The translations under genes and the position numbers were made by a program. Below are positions 32,548 through 40,289 of a stretch of 40,418 nucleotides of DNA, piece after piece. The notes under the pieces are model-generated. The model had not been told where the DNA came from. It searched no databases and saw only the letters and a program-made list of their open reading frames with translations. The DNA lies in contig CADCAK010000025.1 of NCBI GenBank assembly GCA_902799385.1, positions 1 to 40,418 on the forward strand. Direction: 5' to 3'. Source of the DNA: an uncultured bacterium. Lineage in GTDB: Bacteria > Verrucomicrobiota > Kiritimatiellia > RFP12 > UBA1067. Each line of letters opens with the position of its first letter. Position 1 is the first letter of the stretch.

Positions 32548-32556
32548 ATTATAGCA
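32548..32556 (-). promoter_or_regulatory. Extended -10 promoter (TGCTATAAT), leaderless type, for the phosphohexomutase operon
   Basis: TGCTATAAT ends 9 bases before the ATG at 32538; TGCCTTGTT between them has no Shine-Dalgarno sequence. The remaining bases to 32629 are AT-rich and hold nothing else I can name. Confidence 0.7.
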
Positions 32557-32629
32557 TAATCCACGCCAATGCGATAGCCGCAACAAGAGCCGTTAATGAA
32601 TTTTTAGGGCAATTTTTACAATCAGCCGC

Positions 32630-33733
32630 CTACACCTTGCACATCTGGCGGATGGCGGCGAGATCGGCCTCGCCCTGCGTAAGCCCCTTCTTCGCCGGCT
32701 TGATGCGCGAGGCAAGCGCAACGCACACGTCCACCGCCTCGGAACACTGCCGGATGAAGCGGCGCATGCGGTCCAAGGCCTCTGCCTTCGTCGTGCCGCC
32801 GTCGCAACGCAGCATGTGGCAGTCGAACTCTATGATGCCCTTCCAGCCGCAGTCCGCGAGCGTACGGAACATCCACACAGTCTCCTTCAGCCCCTCCGGG
32901 CCGACGAGAGGCGGGAAGTCGTCGTCGAACTGCCCCTTGATCTGCGAACCGAAGTGCAGGAACTTGAGCTTCCTGCATGCAATCAGGTACGAAACGGTCA
33001 GGACGGAATTGACGAGGCACATTCCCTCGTGCTGGAGAAGTTCGGGGTTGACGCCCCAGAAGTCCGGCTTCTTGAGACGCGTCATGATGAAGCCGACGGA
33101 ATGTCCGCTCGTCGGCAGGAACATCGCCCCGCGCGGCTCGTTCGGCTTCGGCTCCACGGTGCCACCTACGTAGTTCTTGAGCCTCTTTGCGGCTATGTAG
33201 TCCGTTACATGGTTGAGGCCTTCGGCAAGCCAGTCGTAGCAGTGCTTGAAGTCGCATGCGGGATAGCTCTCGAATCCGTCGCGGGCGACCCAATAGACAT
33301 AGTGCCTCGCGCCGAGGAACGCGCCGATGCGGAGCGTTCGCTCCACCTTCTTCGCCGCGAGCGCGCGAATCTTCGGGTCTGGATTACAGAGTCCGCCCGC
33401 GCGAAACATCGGATGCCCGTGCAGGGAGCAGATTGAAGCGTTGACCTTGACGCCCGCCTTGCGGAGTATTTTGCGGATCTGGACAAGCTTGGCGTATGCC
33501 GCGCTCTTCGGGTCGAGGTCGTCCTCGGGGTGCTCGGGATCCCACGGCACGAGGTCGTCGTCGTGGTAGCTCGTCATTTCGATAAGACCGGCCTTCTTCG
33601 CGTCGGCGATCAGCTGCGCGACTTCAAGCGAATCGACCTTGGGCTGCACGGGGCCGCCGAATGGATCGCCAAGGGGGTTCGCGACGCACCAGAACGGCAT
33701 CGAGCGGGCATTTACGCATAGTTTGTCGTACAT
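32630..33733 (-). CDS. xylA: Xylose isomerase-like sugar isomerase
   Basis: The 367-residue TIM-barrel protein shows the signature of class I xylose isomerases: HDDDLVPW at 57-64 (catalytic His and metal ligands in that family), EPKPNEPRG at 194-202, GVNPELLQHEGMCL, and HFGSQIKGQFDDDF, ending in EFDCHM with the late metal-binding acid. Streptomyces-type enzymes have the same order and similar length. With a kinase and a sodium symporter upstream it would turn D-xylose into D-xylulose, but a related sugar is possible. The ATG at 33733 has AAAGGA upstream; an earlier ATG at 33763 would give 10 more residues. It is the last gene of the operon. Confidence 0.85.
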   Translation of the reverse strand: MYDKLCVNARSMPFWCVANPLGDPFGGPVQPKVDSLEVAQLIADAKKAGLIEMTSYHDDDLVPWDPEHPEDDLDPKSAAYAKLVQIRKILRKAGVKVNASICSLHGHPMFRAGGLCNPDPKIRALAAKKVERTLRIGAFLGARHYVYWVARDGFESYPACDFKHCYDWLAEGLNHVTDYIAAKRLKNYVGGTVEPKPNEPRGAMFLPTSGHSVGFIMTRLKKPDFWGVNPELLQHEGMCLVNSVLTVSYLIACRKLKFLHFGSQIKGQFDDDFPPLVGPEGLKETVWMFRTLADCGWKGIIEFDCHMLRCDGGTTKAEALDRMRRFIRQCSEAVDVCVALASRIKPAKKGLTQGEADLAAIRQMCKV

Positions 33734-33755
33734 TTCATTTTTCCTTTCGTTGAGA

Positions 33756-35444
33756 TTAGTCAAGCCATGTCCAGAAGTAGGCGTATGCGGCGAGGACGAG
33801 ACCGATCACGATTGCCGAGCCGATAACGTCCAACTTGTCCCAAGACGCCCTGTTCTCGCGCTTGAAGTCATCGCCGAGCGTGGCGAACGTCAGCGACTCG
33901 ATACGCGCGGGTTCCGGGGCGGGAGCGGTGAGCGACGCGACTACGATGATCGCTATTGAAACCATAAGCAAAAGCCCCGAATAGTAGAAATCGGGTATCG
34001 TCGCGACGCCGCAGGCGTTAAGCGTGAGCTTCGTCATGCCGAGCGCAAAGCCGAGGCCAAGCCCCCACACTGCGCCGCGTCCGTTCATGCGCTTCCACAG
34101 TAACCCCGTCACGAACACCGCTACGATGGGCGGAGCGAGGAACGACTGCACGGCCTGAATGTACTGGTAAAGCCCGCCGCCCGAAAGCGAGCGCATGATC
34201 GGCACCCACATAAGGCCGAGCGCGGTCATGGAGACTGTCGTGACGCGCCCTACCGTGACAAGCCGCCTTTCTGACGTCTGCGGACGCAACTTCTTGTAGA
34301 CATCGACGGTGAAGAGCGTGGAAACGGAGTTGAAGAGCGACGCAAGCGAACTCATGAGCGCCGCGATGAGACCGGCGACGACAAGCCCCCTGAACCCGAC
34401 TGGCAGAAGCTGCGTGACGAGCGACGGAAACACCTTGTCGCCGTCGATGCCACCCTGCGCGTCGAGCGGGATCGCGAAGCCGCCCGCATGGTGCTGGTGG
34501 AGCGCCCAGCCGAGAAGCCCCGGAACGAGGAAGATGAATACCGGCATCAACTTGAGGAGCGCGCCCCATATCGCACCGCGACGGGCGTTGCGGAGATTGC
34601 GCGCCGCAAGCATCCTCTGCACGATGAACTGGTCCGTGCACCAGTACCACACGCCTATCGTCGCCGAGGCGATCGTAAGTCCCAGCCACGGGAACGTCGG
34701 ATGCGACAGCGGATGCCACAGCGCGAACGCATCCTTCGCACCGGGCGTCGCCTTGATCGTCGACTTGAGTACGCCCCAGCCGTCCAGGACAGTCCCGCCG
34801 TCGAGCGTCCCGCCGAGGTGCTTCAGCGCAAAGTACGTCACGGAAAGCGAACCCGCGAGGATAAGCCCCGTCTGCACGAGGTCCGTATAGACAACGGCGA
34901 GAAGCCCGCCGAAGCTCGCATAGACGCCGGCGAGGATGACCGTCGCAAAAGCGCCGATCCAGAAGCTCGTCACTTCGACTCCGCCTACGGCGAAATGCAC
35001 CTCGGGCATCATCACCTCGAAGAACAGCGCGCCCGCAAAGACCGTTACCGATATCTTCGTGAGGACGTACGCCGCGAGCGAGACGAGCGAGAGAATCCAC
35101 CGCGCACGCGGGCCAAAGCGCCGCTCAAGGAACTCCGGCATCGTCTGCACGCCGCTTCTGTAGTAGAACGGCAGGAACACCCAGCACATGAGAATCAGAA
35201 CCCAAGAATGGAATTCGAGGTGCGAAAGCGAAAGCCCCGTACGCGCTCCCTGCCCGGCAAGGCCGACGACATGCTCGGAACCGATGTTCGCCGCAAAAAT
35301 AGAGGCACCTATCGCAAGCCATCCGACGGTTCGCCCGCCAAGAAAGAAGTCCTGGCTAGTCTCTTGCCGCCGACGCGTAGCGACAACGACCATCGCAAGC
35401 ACGCCAAAATACCCGAAGATCATCAACCAGTCTATAAGCGTCAT
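33756..35444 (-). CDS. Sodium:solute symporter (SGLT-like)
   Basis: The 562-residue inner-membrane protein has about 14 hydrophobic segments in the SSS-family order. Markers are FFLGGRTVGWLAIGASIFAANIGS-type sequence near residues 33-55 (sodium-site region), GGLLAVVYTDLVQ, VWYWCTDQFIVQRML and ALMSSLASLFNSVSTLFT, which match vSGLT-like sugar carriers. It probably imports a sugar with Na+. The ATG at 35444 overlaps the kinase stop as ATGA, and the isomerase follows 22 bases later, so the three form one catabolic unit. The substrate is most likely xylose by context. Confidence 0.92.
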   Translation of the reverse strand: MTLIDWLMIFGYFGVLAMVVVATRRRQETSQDFFLGGRTVGWLAIGASIFAANIGSEHVVGLAGQGARTGLSLSHLEFHSWVLILMCWVFLPFYYRSGVQTMPEFLERRFGPRARWILSLVSLAAYVLTKISVTVFAGALFFEVMMPEVHFAVGGVEVTSFWIGAFATVILAGVYASFGGLLAVVYTDLVQTGLILAGSLSVTYFALKHLGGTLDGGTVLDGWGVLKSTIKATPGAKDAFALWHPLSHPTFPWLGLTIASATIGVWYWCTDQFIVQRMLAARNLRNARRGAIWGALLKLMPVFIFLVPGLLGWALHQHHAGGFAIPLDAQGGIDGDKVFPSLVTQLLPVGFRGLVVAGLIAALMSSLASLFNSVSTLFTVDVYKKLRPQTSERRLVTVGRVTTVSMTALGLMWVPIMRSLSGGGLYQYIQAVQSFLAPPIVAVFVTGLLWKRMNGRGAVWGLGLGFALGMTKLTLNACGVATIPDFYYSGLLLMVSIAIIVVASLTAPAPEPARIESLTFATLGDDFKRENRASWDKLDVIGSAIVIGLVLAAYAYFWTWLD

Positions 35445-36808
35445 TCTGCATCCCCTTCATGATGGATTGTCATCGCAGCGAGTCTCGCCCCGCCTATCGC
35501 GGCGGAATCCGTCGCGTCAAGAGTCTTCACTTCCGCGCCGAAGATGTCGTGCACGACCGAAAGAATCCCCTTCGACCGAGAAGCGCCGCCTGTCACGCAC
35601 ACCGTGTCGAAGTCGCCGATCCAGCGCGTCCGCTCGCGCATGTTCGCAATCTGCCCTTCCACGACGGCGCGTATCTTCGTCTCCGGCGAGGCGGCGCCCC
35701 AGTCGAAGTTCGCCTCGACGCCGGTTGCGTCGTGCTTGGGCGTAAGCTCCGTCTCGAAGTATGGGAACGCCCGCCTGCCGCCGTTGCCAGGCGGCGTGAG
35801 GGCGAACGCCGTTTCGTCGAAGAAGGGCCAGTCCACGCCGCATTCGCGGCGGATGCGGTCGCGGGCGAGAGATCCGTTCTTGAAGCACGAAAGGGACATA
35901 AATCCGCCGCATGGATTGCCAAAGACGTGCCCGAAGCCGTCAGGGTCGGTGCGGAAATCTGGCATGGCGGCAAAGAACGTGTCGCTAGTGCCAAGCGATA
36001 TGACGGCGCATCCCGGCCTTTCCGCGCCGCACCCAACGAGCGAGGCGGGGTTGTCGCCGGTAAACGGCGCGACCGGGATGCCGGGCTTGAGGCCAAACTC
36101 TCCGAATCGGGCTGCGAGTCGGAGCGGCGCACCGCCTGGACGATGGATACACGGTAGTTTTGCAGCAAGGCCGTGTGCGGCAAATTCGCATATCTCGGCA
36201 TCCCATTCAAGGGAACGCAAGTCGAGAAGATTCATCCCCGCGCCGTCGCCAACATCTACAGGCGCGTCCTCCCCAGCAAGGAGCGACGTCAAGAACGAGC
36301 TCAAGAGATGCACACGGACCGTGCGGGCGTATGACTCAGGCTCCTCGCGGGCGAACTTCATCATCTGTGCGGCGGCAAACCGCTCGATGGCCGGCGAGCC
36401 AGTGCGATCTCGCAGCGCGTTTCCGAAGCGGGCGTCAAGCGCGGCTACCTCTTCTACAGTGGACGAGTCCATCCAGATGGGACAGCCCTTCCGCGTGAAA
36501 TCGCCATGTGCGTCGAGACACACCGTGGCGTGCTGCTGTGCGCACCCGCCTACGGCGGAAATCTCGCCCATCGGAACGCCCGAATCCCCAAGCCGCTTCA
36601 GGACAAGCTCCAGCCCGCGAACCCACATTTCGGGATTCGCCCGCCGGATGCGAGTGTCGGCATTCGGCAGAAAGCCCTCCGGCGAGCCGAATTCCGGCAG
36701 GTCGCGGCCATAGTTTACGCTTGCGGACGCGACGACACCGCCAGCGTCCACATCATATACGACCGCTTTTGTCCCCTGCGTCGACGAGTCTATGCCAAGT
36801 GACAGCAT
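35441..36808 (-). CDS. xylB: FGGY-family sugar kinase, probable xylulokinase
   Basis: The 455-residue product has the FGGY kinase start LSLGIDSSTQGTKAVVYD, the xylulokinase-like AVGGCAQQHATVCLD, and C-terminal FDTVCVTGGASRSKGILSVV with IGGARLAAM. In the operon with an isomerase of XylA type and a symporter it would phosphorylate D-xylulose. The ATG at 36808 fits the fold; another ATG at 36823, five codons upstream, is only 2 bases from the -10 and was rejected. The gene is first in the operon. Some family members act on other ketoses or polyols. Confidence 0.88.
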   Translation of the reverse strand: MLSLGIDSSTQGTKAVVYDVDAGGVVASASVNYGRDLPEFGSPEGFLPNADTRIRRANPEMWVRGLELVLKRLGDSGVPMGEISAVGGCAQQHATVCLDAHGDFTRKGCPIWMDSSTVEEVAALDARFGNALRDRTGSPAIERFAAAQMMKFAREEPESYARTVRVHLLSSFLTSLLAGEDAPVDVGDGAGMNLLDLRSLEWDAEICEFAAHGLAAKLPCIHRPGGAPLRLAARFGEFGLKPGIPVAPFTGDNPASLVGCGAERPGCAVISLGTSDTFFAAMPDFRTDPDGFGHVFGNPCGGFMSLSCFKNGSLARDRIRRECGVDWPFFDETAFALTPPGNGGRRAFPYFETELTPKHDATGVEANFDWGAASPETKIRAVVEGQIANMRERTRWIGDFDTVCVTGGASRSKGILSVVHDIFGAEVKTLDATDSAAIGGARLAAMTIHHEGDAE

Positions 36809-36825
36809 AACGGAATTACCCATAC

Positions 36826-36855
36826 ATTATAGCAAATCTCCGAACAATGCGACAA
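36826..36855 (-). promoter_or_regulatory. Promoter for the xylose-type operon: -35 TTGTCG, extended -10 TGCTATAAT
   Basis: On the minus strand TTGTCG (36850-36855) and TATAAT (36826-36831) are 18 bases apart, and TGC precedes the -10. The -10 ends 17 bases before the ATG at 36808. Confidence 0.65.
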
Positions 36856-36874
36856 GTGAGGGCATCGTCGGAGA
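36837..36874. promoter_or_regulatory. 7-base inverted repeat overlapping the xylose-operon promoter
   Basis: TCTCCGA at 36837-36843 and TCGGAGA at 36868-36874 are perfect inverted copies separated by 24 bases. The pair brackets the -35 element, which would suit an operator, but no regulator gene is nearby and a chance match is possible. Confidence 0.3.
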
Positions 36875-36900
36875 CCTGCGGCATGCAAGCGGCAATGCCG

Positions 36901-37542
36901 TTACGGCTTGAGGTAGAGGCGGCAGTGGCAGAGGCCGTGATAGGCGGGGTCGGCGAGCTGCCCCTTGAATTCGTCGCAGGGGCAGAAGAACTCAGGGTTC
37001 TTCGGCAGTCGGCATGGGCAGAAGCCATGCTTGCGGACAAGGCCGTCTTTCACGACCTTTACAACTTTCTCGTCTCCATTGAACACTACCTTGCCCTTCT
37101 CAAAGAGTTCGCGTATCTCCGTGGACGACTCCTTTGTGCGCGGGAACGACTTGAAGGTGACGATCTTCTTCAGCTCTTCGTAGTCCTTCCAGCGCGGCAA
37201 CCCCTCGACCGAGTCTTCGCCGATCAGGAAGAACAGTTCCGCGCCAGGGTTCTCGGCGGCTATCTCGCGCACAGTGTCTATCGCATAGGAAACGCCGCCG
37301 CGCCTTAGCTCGCGGTCGTCCACGGTCGCCTCCGGGATTTCGGCAAAGGCGTTCCTCGCCATTTCGAGCCGGTCCCACGGGAGCGCCTGCGCACCGTTCG
37401 CCGCCTCGGTCTTGAACGGACTCACATTCGCGGGAATCACGATAAGCCGATCAAGCGCGAGCGACGCTACCGCCTCGCGCGCGAGGTTGACATGTCCGAA
37501 GTGGACGGGATTGAAGCTCCCGCCGTAGATGCCTATCTTCAT
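36901..37542 (-). CDS. nadD: NadD fused to a ferredoxin-thioredoxin reductase-like catalytic domain
   Basis: Residues 1-150 are nicotinate-nucleotide adenylyltransferase (NaMN + ATP to NaAD, NAD synthesis), with YGGSFNPVHFGHV (6-18) and SSTEIRE (139-145). Where NadD normally ends with a last helix, residues 153-213 instead match the catalytic subunit of ferredoxin-thioredoxin reductase: NGDEKVVKVV, then CPC at 175-177, CPC at 187-189 and CHC at 205-207 with ADPAYHG between. The spacings 9 and 15 resemble small bacterial FTR-like proteins. There is no stop between the parts. A GTG at 37086 with an AAGG-type site upstream could start the second part alone. It overlaps proC as ATGA and ends the trkA-murA operon. 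The hairpin at 36879-36900 after the stop lacks a T tract. Confidence 0.9.
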   Translation of the reverse strand: MKIGIYGGSFNPVHFGHVNLAREAVASLALDRLIVIPANVSPFKTEAANGAQALPWDRLEMARNAFAEIPEATVDDRELRRGGVSYAIDTVREIAAENPGAELFFLIGEDSVEGLPRWKDYEELKKIVTFKSFPRTKESSTEIRELFEKGKVVFNGDEKVVKVVKDGLVRKHGFCPCRLPKNPEFFCPCDEFKGQLADPAYHGLCHCRLYLKP

Positions 37543-38321
37543 GCCAGCTCCTTTGACCTCTTTGCGGCAGCGGCGAGCGTCGCTGCGACGATCTTCTTGA
37601 ACTCGGGAACGTCCATCTTCTCCATGCCGGCGGCGGTAGTGCCGCCCTTCGTGCAGACGCCATCGATGAACGGACGAAGCGCCATGCCGCTTTCCCGGAG
37701 GAACTTCGCAGTCCCGAACATCGTCTGCTCGGCGAGAACGCGGGCGACGGCGGGCTTAAGCCCGAGCTTGACGCCGCCCTCGACCATCGCCTCCTCCATG
37801 TACGCGAAATACGCGGGGCCCGAGCCGGAAAGCGCGGTCACGGCGTCAAAGTCCTTCTCCTTGAGGACGACTGTAGCGCCAGCGCCGCCGAGAATCTTCT
37901 CGACAAGCTTGACGTCCTTCGCTGGGGTCTTCGCGGCGGCGCATATCGCGCACATGCCGGCGTTGGCGCGGAGCGCGAGGTTTGGCATCACGCGGACGAG
38001 GTTGACTTTCGCGCCAAACGCCTTCTTGAGCTTCGCAAGCGTCTTGCCGGCGACAATCGAGACAAGCGTGTGCCGCTCGGTAAGGAGCGGCTTCACCTCG
38101 GCGGCGACTGCGTCCACGTCCTGCGGACGGACGGCGAGAAAGACGAACTTCGCCTTCTTCGCGACTTCCTTCAGGTCTGCCGTCGTCGCGACGCCGTACT
38201 TCCGCGCCAGATCCGCCGCGCGTTCGGCGACCTTCTCGGCCATGATGACGCCCTTCTTGTCCTCGATTGCGGAAAGAATCCCCTCCGCCATCTTGCCCGC
38301 GCCAAAGAATCCGATTTTCAT
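37539..38321 (-). CDS. proC: Pyrroline-5-carboxylate reductase
   Basis: ProC reduces pyrroline-5-carboxylate to proline. The 260-residue product begins with the dinucleotide loop GFFGAGKMAEGIL, carries LAVRPQDVD, VRVMPNLAL, the signature ALSGSGPAYFAY and FIDGVCTKGGTTAAGMEKM. Length and order are usual. The ATG at 38321 has GGAGGAAC upstream and is 15 bases after murA. The protein is rich in lysine and alanine, as are several other housekeeping proteins here. It overlaps nadD by 4 bases. Confidence 0.97.
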   Translation of the reverse strand: MKIGFFGAGKMAEGILSAIEDKKGVIMAEKVAERAADLARKYGVATTADLKEVAKKAKFVFLAVRPQDVDAVAAEVKPLLTERHTLVSIVAGKTLAKLKKAFGAKVNLVRVMPNLALRANAGMCAICAAAKTPAKDVKLVEKILGGAGATVVLKEKDFDAVTALSGSGPAYFAYMEEAMVEGGVKLGLKPAVARVLAEQTMFGTAKFLRESGMALRPFIDGVCTKGGTTAAGMEKMDVPEFKKIVAATLAAAAKRSKELA

Positions 38322-38336
38322 CCGTTCCTCCAGTTG

Positions 38337-39620
38337 TCACTTTCTGGTTATCCCCGCACCGATGGCGGAAAGCTCCGTCTCGACGGAAACATATCCCCTG
38401 TCTACTGTCTCTGCGCCGAGAATCGCAGACTCTCCCTTCGCCGCGAGCGCAGCGATGACGAGCGCGACGCCTGCGCGGATGTCGGGAGAAGTCATCGTCC
38501 CGCCGTAGAGCTGCGAAGGCCCCGTCACGACGACGCGATGAGGGTCGCACTGCACGATCTTCGCGCCCATCTGCCGAAGGTGGTCCACGAAGTAGAGCCG
38601 CGACTCAAACATCTTCTCGAAGAAAAGGCAAGTGCCACGCGTCTGCGTCGCAAGCACGATCAGCACCGACATGAGGTCCGACGGGAACGCGGGCCAGGTG
38701 CCGTCCGCGACGGACGGAATCGTGTCGCCGAGGTCGTATTTCATCTTGAGGCGCTTTTTCGGAACGTAGCGGAGAGTCCGCTCCTTGGCGTCTATCGTCC
38801 ACGTCACGCCGAAGCGCGCGAACGCCCCTTCGAGAATCTCGAACGGAGCGGGATCGATGCCGGTAAGCATGAGCTCGCCGCCCGTGACAGCCGCCGCGAC
38901 GATGTAGCTCCCCGCCTCGATGTAGTCACACCCGACCGTCGCCTCGCAGCCGTGAAGCGCCTCGACGCCTTCGACCTCAATGCGGTTCGTACCGGCGCCA
39001 ACGATCTTCGCGCCCATAGCGTTCAGCATAGTCGCGAGATCGACGATGTGCGGCTCGCAGGCCGCATTGAAGATGACCGTGCGCCCGCGCGCAAGGACGG
39101 ATGCCATGAGGATATTCTCGGTCGCAGTGACCGACGCCTCGTCGAGAAGTATCCTCGCGCCCTTGAGCTCACCCTTGAAGCGGAGCGTCTTCCTGCCAGC
39201 GACCGTCTTCGCACCAAGCGAGCGAAAGCCGGCAAAATGGGTGTCAAGACGTCGGTGGCCTATCTGGTCGCCACCGGGCGGCGGCAGCGACGCGCGACCG
39301 ACGCGCGCGAGAAGCGGCCCCGCGAAAAGGAAGCTCGTGCGGATCTTCGCTGCAAGCGCGGCATCGATCTTCGCCGTCTTCACCTTGGGAGTGGAGATCA
39401 CGACCGTCCCCGCCTTCAGGTCCCGCGCCACCTTCGCGCCAAAGGACTTCGCCGCGTCGAGCATCGCCGCGACGTCGGCTATGTCGGGCACGTTGCAGAG
39501 CGTCACAGGCTCGGAAGTCAAAAGCGACGCCGCTATCATCGGCAGGGCGGCGTTCTTGTTCCCCGAGACGCGGTGCGTCCCGGAAATCCTCCTCCCGCCC
39601 TGAATGACGAATCGGCTCAC
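38337..39620 (-). CDS. murA: UDP-N-acetylglucosamine 1-carboxyvinyltransferase MurA, Asp-type
   Basis: MurA transfers enolpyruvate from PEP to UDP-GlcNAc, the first committed step of peptidoglycan synthesis. The 427-residue product has VSGNKNAALPMIAA with K22, LDEASVTATENILMA and CDYIEAGSYIVAAA, in the normal order. In the active loop the sequence is PPGGDQIGHRRLDTH, so D118 stands where most MurA enzymes have the Cys (C115 in E. coli) that fosfomycin alkylates. The same Cys-to-Asp change is known in Chlamydia and Mycobacterium and gives intrinsic fosfomycin resistance. The gene overlaps trkA by ATGA and precedes proC. Confidence 0.95.
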   Translation of the reverse strand: MSRFVIQGGRRISGTHRVSGNKNAALPMIAASLLTSEPVTLCNVPDIADVAAMLDAAKSFGAKVARDLKAGTVVISTPKVKTAKIDAALAAKIRTSFLFAGPLLARVGRASLPPPGGDQIGHRRLDTHFAGFRSLGAKTVAGRKTLRFKGELKGARILLDEASVTATENILMASVLARGRTVIFNAACEPHIVDLATMLNAMGAKIVGAGTNRIEVEGVEALHGCEATVGCDYIEAGSYIVAAAVTGGELMLTGIDPAPFEILEGAFARFGVTWTIDAKERTLRYVPKKRLKMKYDLGDTIPSVADGTWPAFPSDLMSVLIVLATQTRGTCLFFEKMFESRLYFVDHLRQMGAKIVQCDPHRVVVTGPSQLYGGTMTSPDIRAGVALVIAALAAKGESAILGAETVDRGYVSVETELSAIGAGITRK

Positions 39621-40273
39621 GACAAGGCGTCTATCTTGCGCGTCTCGCCGAACACGACGAGCTTGTCGTCCGGTTCGAGCCTGTCGGTCGGTTGCGGAAT
39701 GACTACGTTGCGCGGCTTGTTGGGGTCTGCGTCCGCGCGGCGAATGCAGAGGACCGTTATTCCGGACTTCTTGCGAAGGTCCGCCTCGGCAAGCGTCATT
39801 CCCCGGGCGCCGTCGGGAACGTCGATCTCGGCGATCGAATAGCCATCGGCTACTTCGAGGAAGTCGACTACATCGTGGTTCGCGATTGCGCGGGCGAGAC
39901 GGTGGGCGCTATCGCGGTCGGGATAAACCACGCTGTCCGCGCCGATGCGGCGCAGTATCTTGCCGTGAAGCTCGCTCGTCGCCTTCGAGACGACGCTCGT
40001 AACGCCAAGCTCCTTGCAGTTCGCGGTAGCCATCATCGACGCCTCGATGTTCGAGCCGATGGCGACGACGACGACGTCGCATTCGCCGAAGCCGGCTTCG
40101 GCGAGGACATGCGGCTGTGTCGCGTCACCCTGCAGCGCCGTCGCGAACTCGGAAGCGCTCTGTATCGCGGGGCGGTTCCGGTCGATAAGGATCACTTCCG
40201 CGCCCGCGTTCGCGAGCGTTTCCGCCAGGCTCATACCAAACCGCCCGGCGCCGATGATTCCAATGCGTTTCAT
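39617..40273 (-). CDS. TrkA/KtrA-type potassium-channel regulatory (RCK) protein
   Basis: The 218-residue cytosolic protein has an RCK-N domain with the dinucleotide loop GIIGAGRFGMSLAE and acidic DRNR after the second strand (about residues 1-135), and a TrkA-C domain (about 140-218) ending in LEPDDKLVVFGETRK. Proteins of this size form rings that bind NAD(H) or ATP and gate a TrkH/KtrB potassium channel. No channel subunit is in the window. The ATG at 40273 lies 7 bases after the -10-like TAAAAT with no Shine-Dalgarno site, so leaderless translation is predicted. It heads the operon murA, proC, nadD. Confidence 0.93.
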   Translation of the reverse strand: MKRIGIIGAGRFGMSLAETLANAGAEVILIDRNRPAIQSASEFATALQGDATQPHVLAEAGFGECDVVVVAIGSNIEASMMATANCKELGVTSVVSKATSELHGKILRRIGADSVVYPDRDSAHRLARAIANHDVVDFLEVADGYSIAEIDVPDGARGMTLAEADLRKKSGITVLCIRRADADPNKPRNVVIPQPTDRLEPDDKLVVFGETRKIDALS

Positions 40274-40280
40274 GCCGTGT

Positions 40281-40289
40281 ATTTTACCA
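40281..40289 (-). promoter_or_regulatory. Extended -10-like promoter (TGGTAAAAT), leaderless type, for the trkA-murA operon
   Basis: TGGTAAAAT ends 7 bases before the ATG at 40273. It deviates from TATAAT by one base and the gap ACACGGC has no ribosome site. It overlaps the stop of the fragment upstream. Confidence 0.55.

Noticed and set aside
36809..36823. ATG at 36823 as the start of the sugar kinase
   Set aside because: It is only 2 bases from the -10, and the kinase fold begins at the ATG at 36808.
36879..36900. Intrinsic terminator after nadD
   Set aside because: The stem (CGGCAT with ATGCCG) has no following T tract.
38070..39842. A 590-codon plus-strand frame across murA and proC
   Set aside because: Antisense shadow of GC-rich coding sequence; it crosses two firmly identified genes.
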